A DNA stretch of 64,000 nt from Azoarcus sp. L1K30 (GTDB lineage: Bacteria; Pseudomonadota; Gammaproteobacteria; Burkholderiales; Rhodocyclaceae). Location of the stretch: contig NZ_JAGRRD010000001.1 of NCBI RefSeq assembly GCF_018122735.1, positions 4,178,665 to 4,242,664 of the forward strand, in the 5' to 3' direction. The stretch's first letter is position 1. Every line of letters begins with the position of its first letter. Shown in pieces: positions 50,265 through 59,339 of this stretch. The position numbers and the translations under genes are program-made. The notes under the pieces are model-generated. The model was not told where the DNA came from, did not search any database, and worked only from the letters and a program-made list of their open reading frames with translations.

Positions 50265-50828
50265 TCAGGCAGCCTTCTTGGAAGCAGCCTTGGTGGTGGT
50301 GCTCACAGCCTTGACGGTTGCGCTGGTCGCGGCAGCAACATTGGCTTCGGCCAGTTCGGTTGCTTGCTTGGCAGCCTTGCTGAAGCTGTCGTAGGCGCTG
50401 TTGGCCGCGGCGATGGCGGACTTGACGGCAGCCACGGCAACATCGGAACCAGCCGGTGCGGACTTGGCAGCCTTGTCGAGGGCAACAGCGACGCCCTTGT
50501 TCAGTTCGGCGACCTGGCCTTCAACGACCTTGGACAGTTCTTCCTGGCCTTGCGAGGCGATTTCGTAGACGCTGCGGGCATAGGCAACGGCCTTCTCGAC
50601 CATCGGCTGGGCCAGCGAGGTTTGCAGCGACAGGACTTCCTGCAGGTCCTTGGCGCCCATCAGGGCCTTGGCGCTGGCAACGCTGTCTTCGAGGATCGAA
50701 CGAGCAGTGTTCAGGTTCAGGGCTGCGAGGCGTTCGGCGTTGGCGAAAGCGCTGTTGGTGAGGCTCAGCAGGGTTTCGATGTTGGCCTTGTTGGTGGCGG
50801 CGAATTGCTCGGGCGTGAATACGGTCAT
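50265..50828 (-). CDS. Phasin-family PHA granule protein
   Basis: A 187-aa helical protein starting at MTVFTPEQFAATNKANIETL (ribosome site CAGGAGATCACC). It carries the phasin_2 pattern: SILEDSVASAKALMGAKDLQ, LSLQTSLAQPMVEKAVAYAR and an Ala/Lys/Thr-rich tail ending TKAASKKAA. Phasins coat polyhydroxyalkanoate granules in the cytoplasm. A longer open frame to 50948 has no family character. It is followed by an intrinsic terminator and stands alone. Confidence 0.93.
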   Translation of the reverse strand: MTVFTPEQFAATNKANIETLLSLTNSAFANAERLAALNLNTARSILEDSVASAKALMGAKDLQEVLSLQTSLAQPMVEKAVAYARSVYEIASQGQEELSKVVEGQVAELNKGVAVALDKAAKSAPAGSDVAVAAVKSAIAAANSAYDSFSKAAKQATELAEANVAAATSATVKAVSTTTKAASKKAA

Positions 50829-51164
50829 GGTGATCTCCTGGGTGAATGCAATAAAACGGTCATGCAAAGACATCGGGTTCTGCGGCGCCGCGATGTTGCG
50901 TTGCAGCATGGTCTGAATTATAGGCAGACCGAAACGCATGTCAACCATTTTCTTGTGCGTTGCACCATTATTTTTCCCGCTTCAGATTCAAACGCTTACG
51001 TGAAGCTTACAGGATGGGGGTGGGCCAGGAATGCAGGTGCGCCAGAAGCCCGTTCGGCGCCCTTCGACATGCAATCCCGAGCATGTCATGGAGATGTTTC
51101 ATGGAGATGAACCGGGACGGGCCTGCTGCGGACATTGCGTCGGCAGCGGGCCGCAGGGTGGGTG

Positions 51165-51941
51165 TCAGTCGTGCCTGAAGTCGGGTTTGCGCTTTTCGAC
51201 AAAGGCGGCCATGCCTTCCTTCTGGTCGTTCAGTGCGAACGCGGAGTGGAAAACGCGGCGCTCGAACAGCAGGCCTTCGTTCAGACTGCTCTCGAAGGCG
51301 CGATTGACCGACTCCTTGATCATCATGACGACCGGAAGGGAGTAGCCAGCAATCGTTTCTGCCGCAGCCAGGGCTTCCTCCAGCAGGCGCTCCGCCGGGA
51401 CCACGCGTGACACGAGGCCCGCACGCTCAGCTTCGGTCGCGTCCATGAAGCGGGCCGTCAGGCACATGTCCATGGCCTTGGCCTTGCCTATCGCGCGCGG
51501 CAGACGCTGGGTGCCGCCGGCACCCGGGAGAATGCCGAGCTTTACCTCGGGTTGGCCGAACTTTGCCGTCTCCGCTGCGATAATGAAATCACACATCATC
51601 GCCAGTTCGCAGCCCCCGCCGAGCGCAAAGCCGGCCACGGCGGCGATCACCGGCTTGCGGCAGGTCTTGACGCGTTCCCAGTTGCGCGTGATGTAGTCGC
51701 CCTTGTACGCATCCATGTAGGAGAAAGTGGCCATCGCGCCGATGTCAGCACCTGCGGCGAAGGCCTTCTCCGAACCGGTGATGAGAATGGCGCCGATACC
51801 GTCGTCGTGCTCGAAGGTGTCGAGTGCCGCGCCGATCTCGTCGACAAGGCTGTCGTTCAGAGCATTGAGTGCCTTGGGTCGATTCAGCGTAATCATGCCT
51901 ACGCGTCCACGGGTTTCGACGATGATCATTTCGTAGTTCAT
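51165..51941 (-). CDS. Enoyl-CoA hydratase
   Basis: A 258-aa crotonase-fold enzyme of beta-oxidation. Oxyanion-hole regions are [12 protein letters not shown] and [15 protein letters not shown]. The two catalytic Glu residues are in GCELAMM and [20 protein letters not shown]. It begins 29 bp after lptA in the same direction with a strong AGGAG site, so it may be read from the LPS-transport operon although its job is unrelated. Substrate range cannot be read. PaaF/FadB-like activity is plausible. Confidence 0.93.
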   Translation of the reverse strand: MNYEMIIVETRGRVGMITLNRPKALNALNDSLVDEIGAALDTFEHDDGIGAILITGSEKAFAAGADIGAMATFSYMDAYKGDYITRNWERVKTCRKPVIAAVAGFALGGGCELAMMCDFIIAAETAKFGQPEVKLGILPGAGGTQRLPRAIGKAKAMDMCLTARFMDATEAERAGLVSRVVPAERLLEEALAAAETIAGYSLPVVMMIKESVNRAFESSLNEGLLFERRVFHSAFALNDQKEGMAAFVEKRKPDFRHD

Positions 51942-51970
51942 GCTTTCTCCTTTATGGGTCCGTCCAGCCG

Positions 51971-52525
51971 CTATTGGGCGGCCGACGGTTTCGGACCGGG
52001 TTCGGGCTTATTGTCGCCCTTGGGTTGAATCGTCGCCTTGACCCGGCCCTGGTTGGCAGCGCCTGAGCCTGGTGCGTTGGTGACCAGATAGTTTTCGCTG
52101 ACGGCATCGTACTCAATGTAGGCGCCACGCACCTCATCGCCACCACTGCGCACATGGGCGCGCTGGAACAGTTTCGCCTTTTCTGCACGACTGTCGTACT
52201 CGATGCGCTCGGCTTCGCCATCGACGTATTCGTCGCTCGCCTCGCGCTTCTGACGGAAGGCTGCGAGCTTACCGCCCGAGGCGGTGGCAACGCCGTTCTG
52301 GAAACCGTCAGCGCCCTGAGTCACGACCAGCTTGTCGCCTTTGATCATCAGGGTGCCCTGAGTCAGCACCACGTTTCCTTCAAAGATGTGCACCTTGTTG
52401 CGATCATCCACGGTGACGCGATCGGCTTCGATGTTGACAGGCTTGTCGCGATCGGCACGCTCGGCCTGAACAGGCATGCACAGGGCCGCCAAAAGGAGTA
52501 GCGAGGCGGTCTTCAAGATTCTCAT
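51971..52525 (-). CDS. lptA: LPS transport periplasmic bridge protein LptA
   Basis: A 184-aa OstA-domain protein with a signal peptide ([18 protein letters not shown]). [40 protein letters not shown] and [16 protein letters not shown] show the jelly-roll repeats. The Pro/Lys tail ([12 protein letters not shown]) is usual. Start overlaps lptC by 4 bp. No lptB follows, unlike the usual order. Confidence 0.95.
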   Translation of the reverse strand: MRILKTASLLLLAALCMPVQAERADRDKPVNIEADRVTVDDRNKVHIFEGNVVLTQGTLMIKGDKLVVTQGADGFQNGVATASGGKLAAFRQKREASDEYVDGEAERIEYDSRAEKAKLFQRAHVRSGGDEVRGAYIEYDAVSENYLVTNAPGSGAANQGRVKATIQPKGDNKPEPGPKPSAAQ

Positions 52526-53103
52526 TTCGTTTTCCCTTGGCGGCGGGGGATGATGGTGTGCACCTGGCCGATCAGGTCAAGGGTGCCAAACAGGTTGTTT
52601 GCGCGTAGTCCGAGCGCATCGGCAGTGGTCAGGCCCTGCCTTAGCTTCACCGGAGAGGATGACGCGGCGCGGCTGTCATCGGGCCATACGGTGAGTTGTT
52701 CCGACGCGAAGTGCAAACTGTCCTGTCCCGGCACCGCATCGCGTACGGCAACGACCTCTCCGCGGAAGTCGACCTGCTCGCCTTGTGACGACACTTCACC
52801 GCTTCTGGACGTGATCGTCATCCTGCGAGCATTTTCAGACAGAATTTCCAGCCGGGGGCGATCGAGATCGGTCACGTCGCGTTGCGGGTGATGGGTCAGT
52901 TGGTCGGCTAACAGCACATACCGTATGGTACCGTCCTTGCCATAGCCGGTGATGCGGGCATCGCTGGCAATGAAATCCGGAACACTGCGCGGCGAAGGTC
53001 CTGCGTCCATTTCAGGCGCGCGCGTGAGGCGCTCAAGCCAGATTGAGCCTGCCGCGAGCAGGGCAAGCGCCAGTGCAGGATAGAGGCGGTACGCCGACAG
53101 CAT
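52522..53103 (-). CDS. lptC: LPS export protein LptC
   Basis: A 193-aa inner-membrane-anchored protein. One N-terminal helix (LYPALALALLAAGSIWLERL) precedes a periplasmic jelly-roll with PDFIASDARITGYGKDGTIR and SRSGEVSSQGEQVDFRGEVV, the LptC/YrbK family pattern. It links LptB2FG to LptA. Upstream comes kdsD after only 80 bp, with no kdsC between. Confidence 0.94.
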   Translation of the reverse strand: MLSAYRLYPALALALLAAGSIWLERLTRAPEMDAGPSPRSVPDFIASDARITGYGKDGTIRYVLLADQLTHHPQRDVTDLDRPRLEILSENARRMTITSRSGEVSSQGEQVDFRGEVVAVRDAVPGQDSLHFASEQLTVWPDDSRAASSSPVKLRQGLTTADALGLRANNLFGTLDLIGQVHTIIPRRQGKTK

Positions 53104-53109
53104 GGGGGT

Positions 53110-53184
53110 TCAACGCACGCCGGCCGGCACGCGAACGACTGGCGTGCGACTGAATTCGAGAATCATCGCGGGCAGATTGAACAT
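53110..53184 (-). other. 24-codon open frame in the kdsC position
   Basis: An ATG overlaps the kdsD stop (TGATG) and reads 24 codons (MFNLPAMILEFSRTPVVRVP and four more residues) to a stop just before lptC. It has no similarity to KdsC, which is about 170-180 aa with a DVDGVLTDG motif. It may be a deletion scar, a short coupling peptide, or chance. Most such short frames are chance. Confidence 0.3.
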
Positions 53185-54179
53185 CAAATCACTTTTGCCT
53201 GCATGAGGTCGTGGGTAGTCAGCGCACCGGCCAACGCACCCGCGTCGTCAAGCACCAGGAGCTGACTGATGCGCAGGCGCTCCATCATTTCCGCCGCTTC
53301 GACCGCGAGCGCCTCGGGTTCGATGGCATGCGGGTTGCGGGTGATGAGTTCAGACAGGGCGGCACTGCGGATGTCGACACCTCGCTCGAGCGCCCGGCGC
53401 AGGTCACCATCGGTGAAGATGCCCGAGGGCTTGCCGTCGGCGGATGCAACCACGGTCATGCCCATGCCGCCGCGCGTCATGGCCAGCAGCGCTTCCTTGA
53501 ACGCGGCTGTCTCCGCCACCACCGGCACGTGATCCGCGCCACGCATGACGTCGCCCACGTGGGTGAGCAGGCGGCGTCCCAGACTGCCACCAGGATGCGA
53601 ACGGGCGAAATCTTCGGCACCGAAACCGCGTGCATCGAGGAGCGCAACCGCGAGTGCGTCGCTGAGCGCAAGCGCCGCAGTGGTGCTGGCTGTAGGTGCC
53701 AGGTTGAGCGGGCAGGCTTCTTCGCTGACAGCCGCGTCGAGGTGCACGTCGGCTTCCCTGGCCAATGGCGAGTCGGGCTTACCTGTCATCGCGATCAGCT
53801 TTGCGCCGCGCCGTTTGACCTGCGGCACGATCATCATCAGCTCGTCACTGGCGCCAGAATTCGACAGCGCGATGACGATGTCTTCGGACGTAATCATGCC
53901 GAGGTCGCCATGTGCGGCTTCCGCCGCATGCACGAAGTACGCAGGCGTGCCGGTGCTGGCGAGCGTTGCCGCGAGTTTGCGCGCGATATGACCGGACTTG
54001 CCGATGCCGCTGACGATAACGCGTCCCTTGCGTCCGAGGATGAGTGCGACGGCACGTTCGAAATCGGCGCCAAGCCGGTCCGACAGGGCGGCCACCGCGG
54101 CGGCTTCGATTTCGAGCACGCGGCGTCCGATAAGGGTGGCGTTCGCAATCGGGGAAGAGTCAGGAATGTTTGGGTTCAC
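53184..54179 (-). CDS. kdsD: D-arabinose-5-phosphate isomerase
   Basis: A 331-aa SIS-CBS protein starting the Kdo branch of LPS synthesis. The SIS domain has VIVSGIGKSGHIARKLAATL, ALSNSGASDE and HPGGSLGRRL. Two C-terminal CBS motifs follow (VPVVAETAAFKEALLAMTRG and ISQLLVLDDAGALAGALTTH). The stop is part of a TGATG, where a coupled downstream gene (normally kdsC) would start. Divergent from the antiporter. Confidence 0.95.
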   Translation of the reverse strand: MNPNIPDSSPIANATLIGRRVLEIEAAAVAALSDRLGADFERAVALILGRKGRVIVSGIGKSGHIARKLAATLASTGTPAYFVHAAEAAHGDLGMITSEDIVIALSNSGASDELMMIVPQVKRRGAKLIAMTGKPDSPLAREADVHLDAAVSEEACPLNLAPTASTTAALALSDALAVALLDARGFGAEDFARSHPGGSLGRRLLTHVGDVMRGADHVPVVAETAAFKEALLAMTRGGMGMTVVASADGKPSGIFTDGDLRRALERGVDIRSAALSELITRNPHAIEPEALAVEAAEMMERLRISQLLVLDDAGALAGALTTHDLMQAKVI

Positions 54180-54216
54180 AATATGGCGAAGCGGTTAAAC
54201 TGGTACAAAAGCGGAA

Positions 54217-54240
54217 CCCACGGGTGGCATCACCCGTGGG
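54217..54240. repeat. Perfect 10-bp hairpin in the kdsD/antiporter spacer
   Basis: CCCACGGGTG, loop GCAT, CACCCGTGGG in the 131-bp divergent spacer. No T-run follows on the plus strand, so it is not an ordinary terminator. It may be an operator or part of a 5' leader. Confidence 0.6.
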
Positions 54241-54310
54241 GATATCTGCCCCCGATTGTATATCAGCCGTGCCCCGCGCCGGGGTTGGGCGTTGAACTCC
54301 ACAGGTCTCG

Positions 54311-56278
54311 ATGCTGAACACGCTGGAACTTGTCCTGTTGCTGCTTGCCGCCTCCGTGGTGATGGTGGCGCTATTCCGCAGCCTCAATCTGCCTCCGGTG
54401 CTGGGCTATCTTCTGGTCGGTACGGTCGTAGGACCGCATGCGATGAACCTCGTGCCCTCATCCGAGGGCGCGAGTCACTTGGCCGAGTTCGGCGTGGTGT
54501 TCCTGATGTTCTCCATCGGGCTCGAGTTTTCGTTGCCGCGGCTGTTTGCGATGAAACGGATTGTGTTTGGCTTGGGCGCCTTGCAGGTCGTGGCCTGCAT
54601 GCTGGTAACCATGCTTATCGGGCGCCTGATCGGATTCAGCTGGACCGCGAGTTTCGCGCTCGGTGGCACGCTGGCCATGTCGTCCACTGCCATTCTGTCG
54701 AAACTGCTGAGCGACCGCCTCGAACTCGACAGTCGGCATGGACGGGAGACCATCGGCGTGCTGCTCTTCCAGGACATTGCAGTGGTGCCGTTGCTGATCT
54801 TGCTGCCGGCTCTGTCGAGATCGCCCGAGGAGCTGGCGTTTACGCTCGGGCTGGCTGCGGCCAAGGCCGTCGTGCTGCTGGTTCTGGTGCTGGTGTTCGG
54901 GCAGCGCCTGATGCACTGGTGGTTTACCGTCGTGGCCAAGCGGCGCTCGGGGGAGCTCTTCATGCTCAACGTGCTGCTGATCACGCTCGGTCTGGCATGG
55001 CTGTCCGAACTCGTCGGTCTCTCCCTCGCGCTGGGCGCGTTTCTCGCCGGCATGCTGATTTCCGAGACCGAGTACCGCTATCAGGTGGAGGAGGACATCA
55101 AGCCGTTCCGGGACGTGCTGCTGGGGCTGTTCTTCGTCACTGTCGGCATGTTTCTCGATGTCGTGGCCATCGTCCAGAACCTGCCGGCAGTGATTGCGCT
55201 GGTGCTTGCCTTGCTCGTTGGCAAGTTCGGCATCGTGTTCCTCGCCTCCAGAATGCTCGGCTCTCCGCCGGGCACGGCGATGCGTTCGGGTCTGTGGTTG
55301 TGCGCGGGGGGAGAATTCGGGTTCGTGCTGCTGTCGCAGATCGCAGGCGAGAACCTGATGCCGGACGGGTTGCTGCAAACGACGGTCGCGGCCCTCGTGT
55401 TGTCGATGCTGCTTGCCCCCCTGATCGTGCAGATCAGCGACAAGCTGGTGATGCGTTTTGTCGCATCCGAATGGCTGATGCGCTCGATGGAGCTGACCCG
55501 CGTGGCGGCGCAGTCGCTGACTAACGATAAACACATCATTGTCTGTGGCTATGGTCGAAGTGGTCAGTACATGGCGCGATTCATGGAGCAGGAGAACGTG
55601 AGCTATGTAGCGTTGGACCTGGATCCCGACCGAGTGCGGGAGGCGGGCGCGGCTGGCGATACCGTGGTGTACGGCGATGCGGCGCGGCGCGAAACCCTGA
55701 TGGCGGCCGGCATCATGCGTGCCAGCGCGCTGGTCATCTCCTTCAGCGAAGTCGAGGCTGCCATGCGCGTGATGCATCACGCCCATGCGCTGCGTCCTGA
55801 TCTGCCGATCGTCGTCCGCGCGACGGATGAATCGAACATGGAAAAGCTGTCGCTTGGAGGTGCTGCCGAAGTGGTGCCAGAGGCGTTCGAGGGCAGCATC
55901 ATGCTCGCCTCGCACGCGCTGGCCCTGGTAGGGGTGCCGTTGAACCGCGTGGTCAGGCGCATCCGCGACATTCGCAATCAGCGCTATGTGCTGATGCGCG
56001 GTTTCTTTCACGGCACCACCGATCAGGGTGACGCGGACAACAGCTTGGCGCGGCTGCATTCGGTGTCGATGCCCCCTGGCGCTGCCGCAATCGGACGCAC
56101 ACTCAGCGATCTGCGTTTCGACGAGATTGCGGTGTCCGTGTCGGCGGTTCGGCGGCGCGGTATCCGGGGGCTGGCGCCGGGGCCGGAAACGCGCATTCTG
56201 GAGGGTGATGTCGTCGTGCTGCTCGGTCTGCCCGGTGGCTTGGAGGCCGCCGAGCAGCGTTTGCTCAGAGGCGTTTGA
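54311..56278 (+). CDS. Monovalent cation:proton antiporter-2 (Kef/YbaL type)
   Basis: A 655-aa CPA2 antiporter with about 12 membrane helices in residues 1-380, a RCK NAD-binding domain (IIVCGYGRSGQYMARFMEQE) and a C-terminal TrkA_C domain (ISVSA-like strand IAVSVSAVRRRGIRG). Length, the GYGRSG site and the C-terminal DVVVLLGLPGGLE are typical of KefB/YbaL proteins. It moves K+ or Na+ against H+ under stress. Divergent from kdsD. Confidence 0.93.
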   Translation: MLNTLELVLLLLAASVVMVALFRSLNLPPVLGYLLVGTVVGPHAMNLVPSSEGASHLAEFGVVFLMFSIGLEFSLPRLFAMKRIVFGLGALQVVACMLVTMLIGRLIGFSWTASFALGGTLAMSSTAILSKLLSDRLELDSRHGRETIGVLLFQDIAVVPLLILLPALSRSPEELAFTLGLAAAKAVVLLVLVLVFGQRLMHWWFTVVAKRRSGELFMLNVLLITLGLAWLSELVGLSLALGAFLAGMLISETEYRYQVEEDIKPFRDVLLGLFFVTVGMFLDVVAIVQNLPAVIALVLALLVGKFGIVFLASRMLGSPPGTAMRSGLWLCAGGEFGFVLLSQIAGENLMPDGLLQTTVAALVLSMLLAPLIVQISDKLVMRFVASEWLMRSMELTRVAAQSLTNDKHIIVCGYGRSGQYMARFMEQENVSYVALDLDPDRVREAGAAGDTVVYGDAARRETLMAAGIMRASALVISFSEVEAAMRVMHHAHALRPDLPIVVRATDESNMEKLSLGGAAEVVPEAFEGSIMLASHALALVGVPLNRVVRRIRDIRNQRYVLMRGFFHGTTDQGDADNSLARLHSVSMPPGAAAIGRTLSDLRFDEIAVSVSAVRRRGIRGLAPGPETRILEGDVVVLLGLPGGLEAAEQRLLRGV

Positions 56279-56295
56279 GTTGCTCGCAGACGGCG

Positions 56296-56952
56296 TCAGA
56301 AGCCGAGGCAGGCGACATAGACGGTGTTGTCGTCGAGCGGATTGTCCTTGTCGATGACCGTAAGCGTGGTGCCGCTTCCGGTGCCGGCGCGCATCGAACC
56401 GGATGTCGGATCGCCATCGTCCAGCGTCGTGTCGAGCTGGCGGATGTATTTGCCCTGGATCCCCGCCGAGCACATGGCGTAGCTGCCGCGAACGCCGAAC
56501 GGTGCGTCCTTGCCCGCGCTTTGCACGCCGAGTCGACCGCCTTCGGCGTTGCGCGGGAGAAAGCCCGCGTCGGTTGTCTGTGTCGGTCCGCTGGCAAGAT
56601 TCGCCAGACGCAGGTGCTGCCAGAACAGGACCGTCTCGGGCGTGGTGTCACCGACCTCGTCGTCCCACGTGCCATCGATCTTGCCGTTACCTTTGCCGTT
56701 CGTCGTGCATGCGTTGTCTTCTGACGGACAGACGTGGGCCGACGCCTGAACGTCGTCGCCTGGCAGGGCGCGAAACTTGTCCTGATAGCCATAGATGAAG
56801 AGGGGGACGGTGCGGAAGTCCTGGGCGAGATTCTTGACCTTGGCACTGTTGATCAGTTCCTGCCCCTTAAGCACGCCCCCCAGTAGCAGGCCGATAATGA
56901 CCAGTACGATGGCGATTTCGACGAGGGTGAAACCGGATTGCCTTGTTTTCAC
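56296..56952 (-). CDS. Prepilin-like protein (218 aa) of the MSHA-like cluster
   Basis: The N-terminus is a classic class III signal: MKTRQSGFTLVEIAIVLVII with Gly/Phe cleavage and Glu+5. The C-terminal globular part has conserved cysteines (AHVCPSEDNACT, YAMCSAGI, VACLGF) that may form disulphides. Last visible gene of the cluster, 58 bp after the 231-aa prepilin. It could be the major pseudopilin or a minor tip pilin. Confidence 0.85.
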   Translation of the reverse strand: MKTRQSGFTLVEIAIVLVIIGLLLGGVLKGQELINSAKVKNLAQDFRTVPLFIYGYQDKFRALPGDDVQASAHVCPSEDNACTTNGKGNGKIDGTWDDEVGDTTPETVLFWQHLRLANLASGPTQTTDAGFLPRNAEGGRLGVQSAGKDAPFGVRGSYAMCSAGIQGKYIRQLDTTLDDGDPTSGSMRAGTGSGTTLTVIDKDNPLDDNTVYVACLGF

Positions 56953-57010
56953 GGTGTTGCTCCTTCGTGTGGTGGAGGTAAAGCGCGGAAAGCGGTATGG
57001 CTAGCATTGC

Positions 57011-57706
57011 TCACAGACGGCCGGCCTGGGCAAGGCGGGCAATGAGCAGCGGATGCCCGATCCAGTGCAGCTGATCGTCAAAACGTGCGGTAATCTCGCC
57101 TGCTTCGAAGCTGGGCTTGGTGGCTGCGTGGGTGGCGTTGAGCCCGTCCGCCGCACGGTTCGGTCCGGTGGAGAACACCACGGCGGCGGCACGCGAATCG
57201 CTGAGCGTGGTGATGGCCCGGCCGACATGATCGAGGATCTGAATATTGCTGCTTGTGGCCGAAACCGGTGTGATCGGTGCGTCGGTCAGGGCGGAGTCGG
57301 CGCGATAGCGCCAGTAACCCGTCCACGGCGAATCGGTGCGATCACGCGCCCGTCCCCAGGCATCGGTGGGGCTCACGCCCAGGGTTCGCCATGGCAGATA
57401 GCCCACATGGCTGTGGTCACACGGCGGCGTGTGCTCGAGCCCATAGCCCGGACTCGCGGGATCGGTTTCCGTGGTCGGGCAGGGCAAGCGGCCGTTCAGG
57501 ATGGCGAATCCGATCAGGGTCTGCTCGATGTCTCGAAGTCTTGATTCGGTGTCCTGGCGGTTGCGTGCGTCGAGATGGCTGTTGACCGGGACAATAAGCA
57601 TGCCGGTGACGAGCGCCAGGATTACCAGCACCACGGCCATCTCGACCAGCGTGAAGCCGGTTGCACGACGTCTGGCAGGGCAGGGACGGGGTGTCAGAAA
57701 ATGCAC
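57011..57706 (-). CDS. Prepilin-like minor pilin (231 aa) with LPCP module
   Basis: Class III signal RRRATGFTLVEMAVVLVIL. Downstream are RLPCPTTETDPASPGYG and VGYLPWRTLGVSPTDAWGRA, a module also found in the 411-aa neighbour (YLPCPDTEN, RLPYRTLGLAD). The start overlaps the 3' end of that gene by 13 bp. Probable minor pilin that initiates or caps the pseudopilus. Confidence 0.85.
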   Translation of the reverse strand: MHFLTPRPCPARRRATGFTLVEMAVVLVILALVTGMLIVPVNSHLDARNRQDTESRLRDIEQTLIGFAILNGRLPCPTTETDPASPGYGLEHTPPCDHSHVGYLPWRTLGVSPTDAWGRARDRTDSPWTGYWRYRADSALTDAPITPVSATSSNIQILDHVGRAITTLSDSRAAAVVFSTGPNRAADGLNATHAATKPSFEAGEITARFDDQLHWIGHPLLIARLAQAGRL

Positions 57707-58929
57707 TTGATCACGTCCGCGCTAGCCGGACTGGCCGGGTTGAGGACCGCAAACTGTTCATTGCCGCTGAAGTCACCCGTTTCCGCTCCGAGGCTGGTCG
57801 AGTTCGGGGGCTCGAAGTACTGGGCTGGATCGGCCCGCTGTTGCGGTGTCACGCGCGACTGCGCGTCGGGCCCGAGACGTATCCGCTCGCCGCCGAATAG
57901 CACGAGTGCACGGCAGTTTTCGATGCGAGGCGCCGCACCGGGAGCGGTGAGTTCGGCCCGCAGGCACTGGCTGCCGTCGGCGCAAGCGACAAAATGCAGT
58001 TGATCCCGCCAGTTGTCGTGAAGATCTGCTTCCACATCGGCGATATGGAGCGCGTCCGCCGCAGGCAATTTGCCGCTCAGGCGGTTGCCGTCGGCCCGGC
58101 CGGCATGGGTGACGAGAAAGTCCGGCTCCGCCATCGCGATGGCGAACGCGCTGGTCGTGCGATCGATCATGCCGTTAAGCAGTGGTGCGAAATCGACGCG
58201 CCGGCGCAGCGCATCAAAGATGTCGTCGGTGGTGATCCAGATCAACAGGTCGTTATTGTCCTCGTCATTCGCCAGGCCCTGCTTGACCGACAGCGGGTCG
58301 GGCGTTGTCGTGGGGTAGCCTGCATCCAGATAGGCGGGCAGGTCTGCACTCACATCCTCGCTGCCGGGACAGCGCGCGTCCGTGGCGGCGGGTCGGTCCT
58401 GCGCATTGAGGGGCGAGCCTGCAGCGAAGATTACCGCGACGGCGGATTGGGTCTTCCCGCCGGGCACGGGAACGGGCTGTCCCCATTGATCGACGATTCG
58501 AAATTGTCCCGGACTGTCCCAGTTAAATGTCATCGGCTTGGGATTGTTCTTGATGCTGCCTGCGACCGCGTACCACAGGCAATCACCACGTCCGTCGCGC
58601 AAATCGGCCAGCCCGAGTGTGCGATAGGGAAGGCGGCCGAAGACGCCATGCCCGCGCGGCGCACAGGCGACTTTCTGGTAGGAACCGGCATTTTCCGTGT
58701 CTGGACAGGGCAGGTAGCCGTAACCCTGGTTCGGATGCTGCTCGGCGTAACTGATCGCATAACCGATCAGTGCGTTTCTCGCCTGCGCAAGGGCATGCGC
58801 GCTGTCAAGCCGGATACGGAGTTGGGTTCTGGCAATGCGCTCGCCGGAGAGCAGCACGGCGCTGGCCGCACCCAGAATCAGCGTGAGCATTAGGATGAGC
58901 AGCAACGCCCCGCGCTGCGAGTGTCTCAT
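57694..58929 (-). CDS. GspK/PilX-like large minor pilin (411 aa)
   Basis: The N-terminal hydrophobic helix (GALLLILMLTLILGAASAVL) lacks the GFTLVE signature and Glu+5, as in GspK/PilX-type proteins that cap pseudopili. The globular part is large and contains YLPCPDTENAGSYQKVACAP and GRLPYRTLGLADLRDGRGDC. Overlaps the PilP-like gene by 4 bp (ATGA). Confidence 0.75.
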   Translation of the reverse strand: MRHSQRGALLLILMLTLILGAASAVLLSGERIARTQLRIRLDSAHALAQARNALIGYAISYAEQHPNQGYGYLPCPDTENAGSYQKVACAPRGHGVFGRLPYRTLGLADLRDGRGDCLWYAVAGSIKNNPKPMTFNWDSPGQFRIVDQWGQPVPVPGGKTQSAVAVIFAAGSPLNAQDRPAATDARCPGSEDVSADLPAYLDAGYPTTTPDPLSVKQGLANDEDNNDLLIWITTDDIFDALRRRVDFAPLLNGMIDRTTSAFAIAMAEPDFLVTHAGRADGNRLSGKLPAADALHIADVEADLHDNWRDQLHFVACADGSQCLRAELTAPGAAPRIENCRALVLFGGERIRLGPDAQSRVTPQQRADPAQYFEPPNSTSLGAETGDFSGNEQFAVLNPASPASADVIKCIF

Positions 58930-59339
58930 GGTGTGGGTGTGGCCCGCGGGGTCGTGCGGCGCAGTCGGATGGGATGCCGGTGCGGTGAGGGCGGAGGTGG
59001 CCAGCGTTCGCCGACCCGGAGTTGCTGGTCCGGCCCTCCGGCATCATTCACCAGCAGGCTGCCCGTCTTCAGATCGGCCCTGAAGCGAGCTCCCGGCAGG
59101 TGTGCGTGGTGATCGATCCAGAGCGATAGGAGTTTCTCGCCCCGCCACAGCATGCCGTCGAACTGGATGCTGACGACCATCGGGGCTGCAGCGGCCGCAT
59201 CAGGGGGCGGTGTCTGTTCGAGTTGCTCGCGCTCGGCGACGCTGAAGAACAGCCTTCCGAGGGGCGCAGCCCCCGCGCTGCCATGCATCGACAGCAACAG
59301 ACAGGGTAGCAGGCGCCACAGGACACTGCGCATCATCAT
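58926..59339 (-). CDS. MshK/PilP-like assembly protein
   Basis: A 137-aa exported or membrane-anchored protein (SVLWRLLPCLLLSMHGSAGA) with a short domain containing SIQFDGMLWRGEKLLSLWID and a Pro/Arg/His-rich tail. Its size and place after the PilO-like gene match MshK/PilP lipoprotein-like components. Three ATG codons in series (59339, 59336, 59333) are possible starts. 59339 overlaps the upstream stop by 4 bp. Remote identification. Confidence 0.6.
   Translation of the reverse strand: MMMRSVLWRLLPCLLLSMHGSAGAAPLGRLFFSVAEREQLEQTPPPDAAAAAPMVVSIQFDGMLWRGEKLLSLWIDHHAHLPGARFRADLKTGSLLVNDAGGPDQQLRVGERWPPPPSPHRHPIRLRRTTPRATPTP

Noticed and set aside
54458-56473. 671-codon open frame antisense to the Kef-type antiporter
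   Set aside because: Gln/His/Arg-rich composition typical of antisense reading. No motif.
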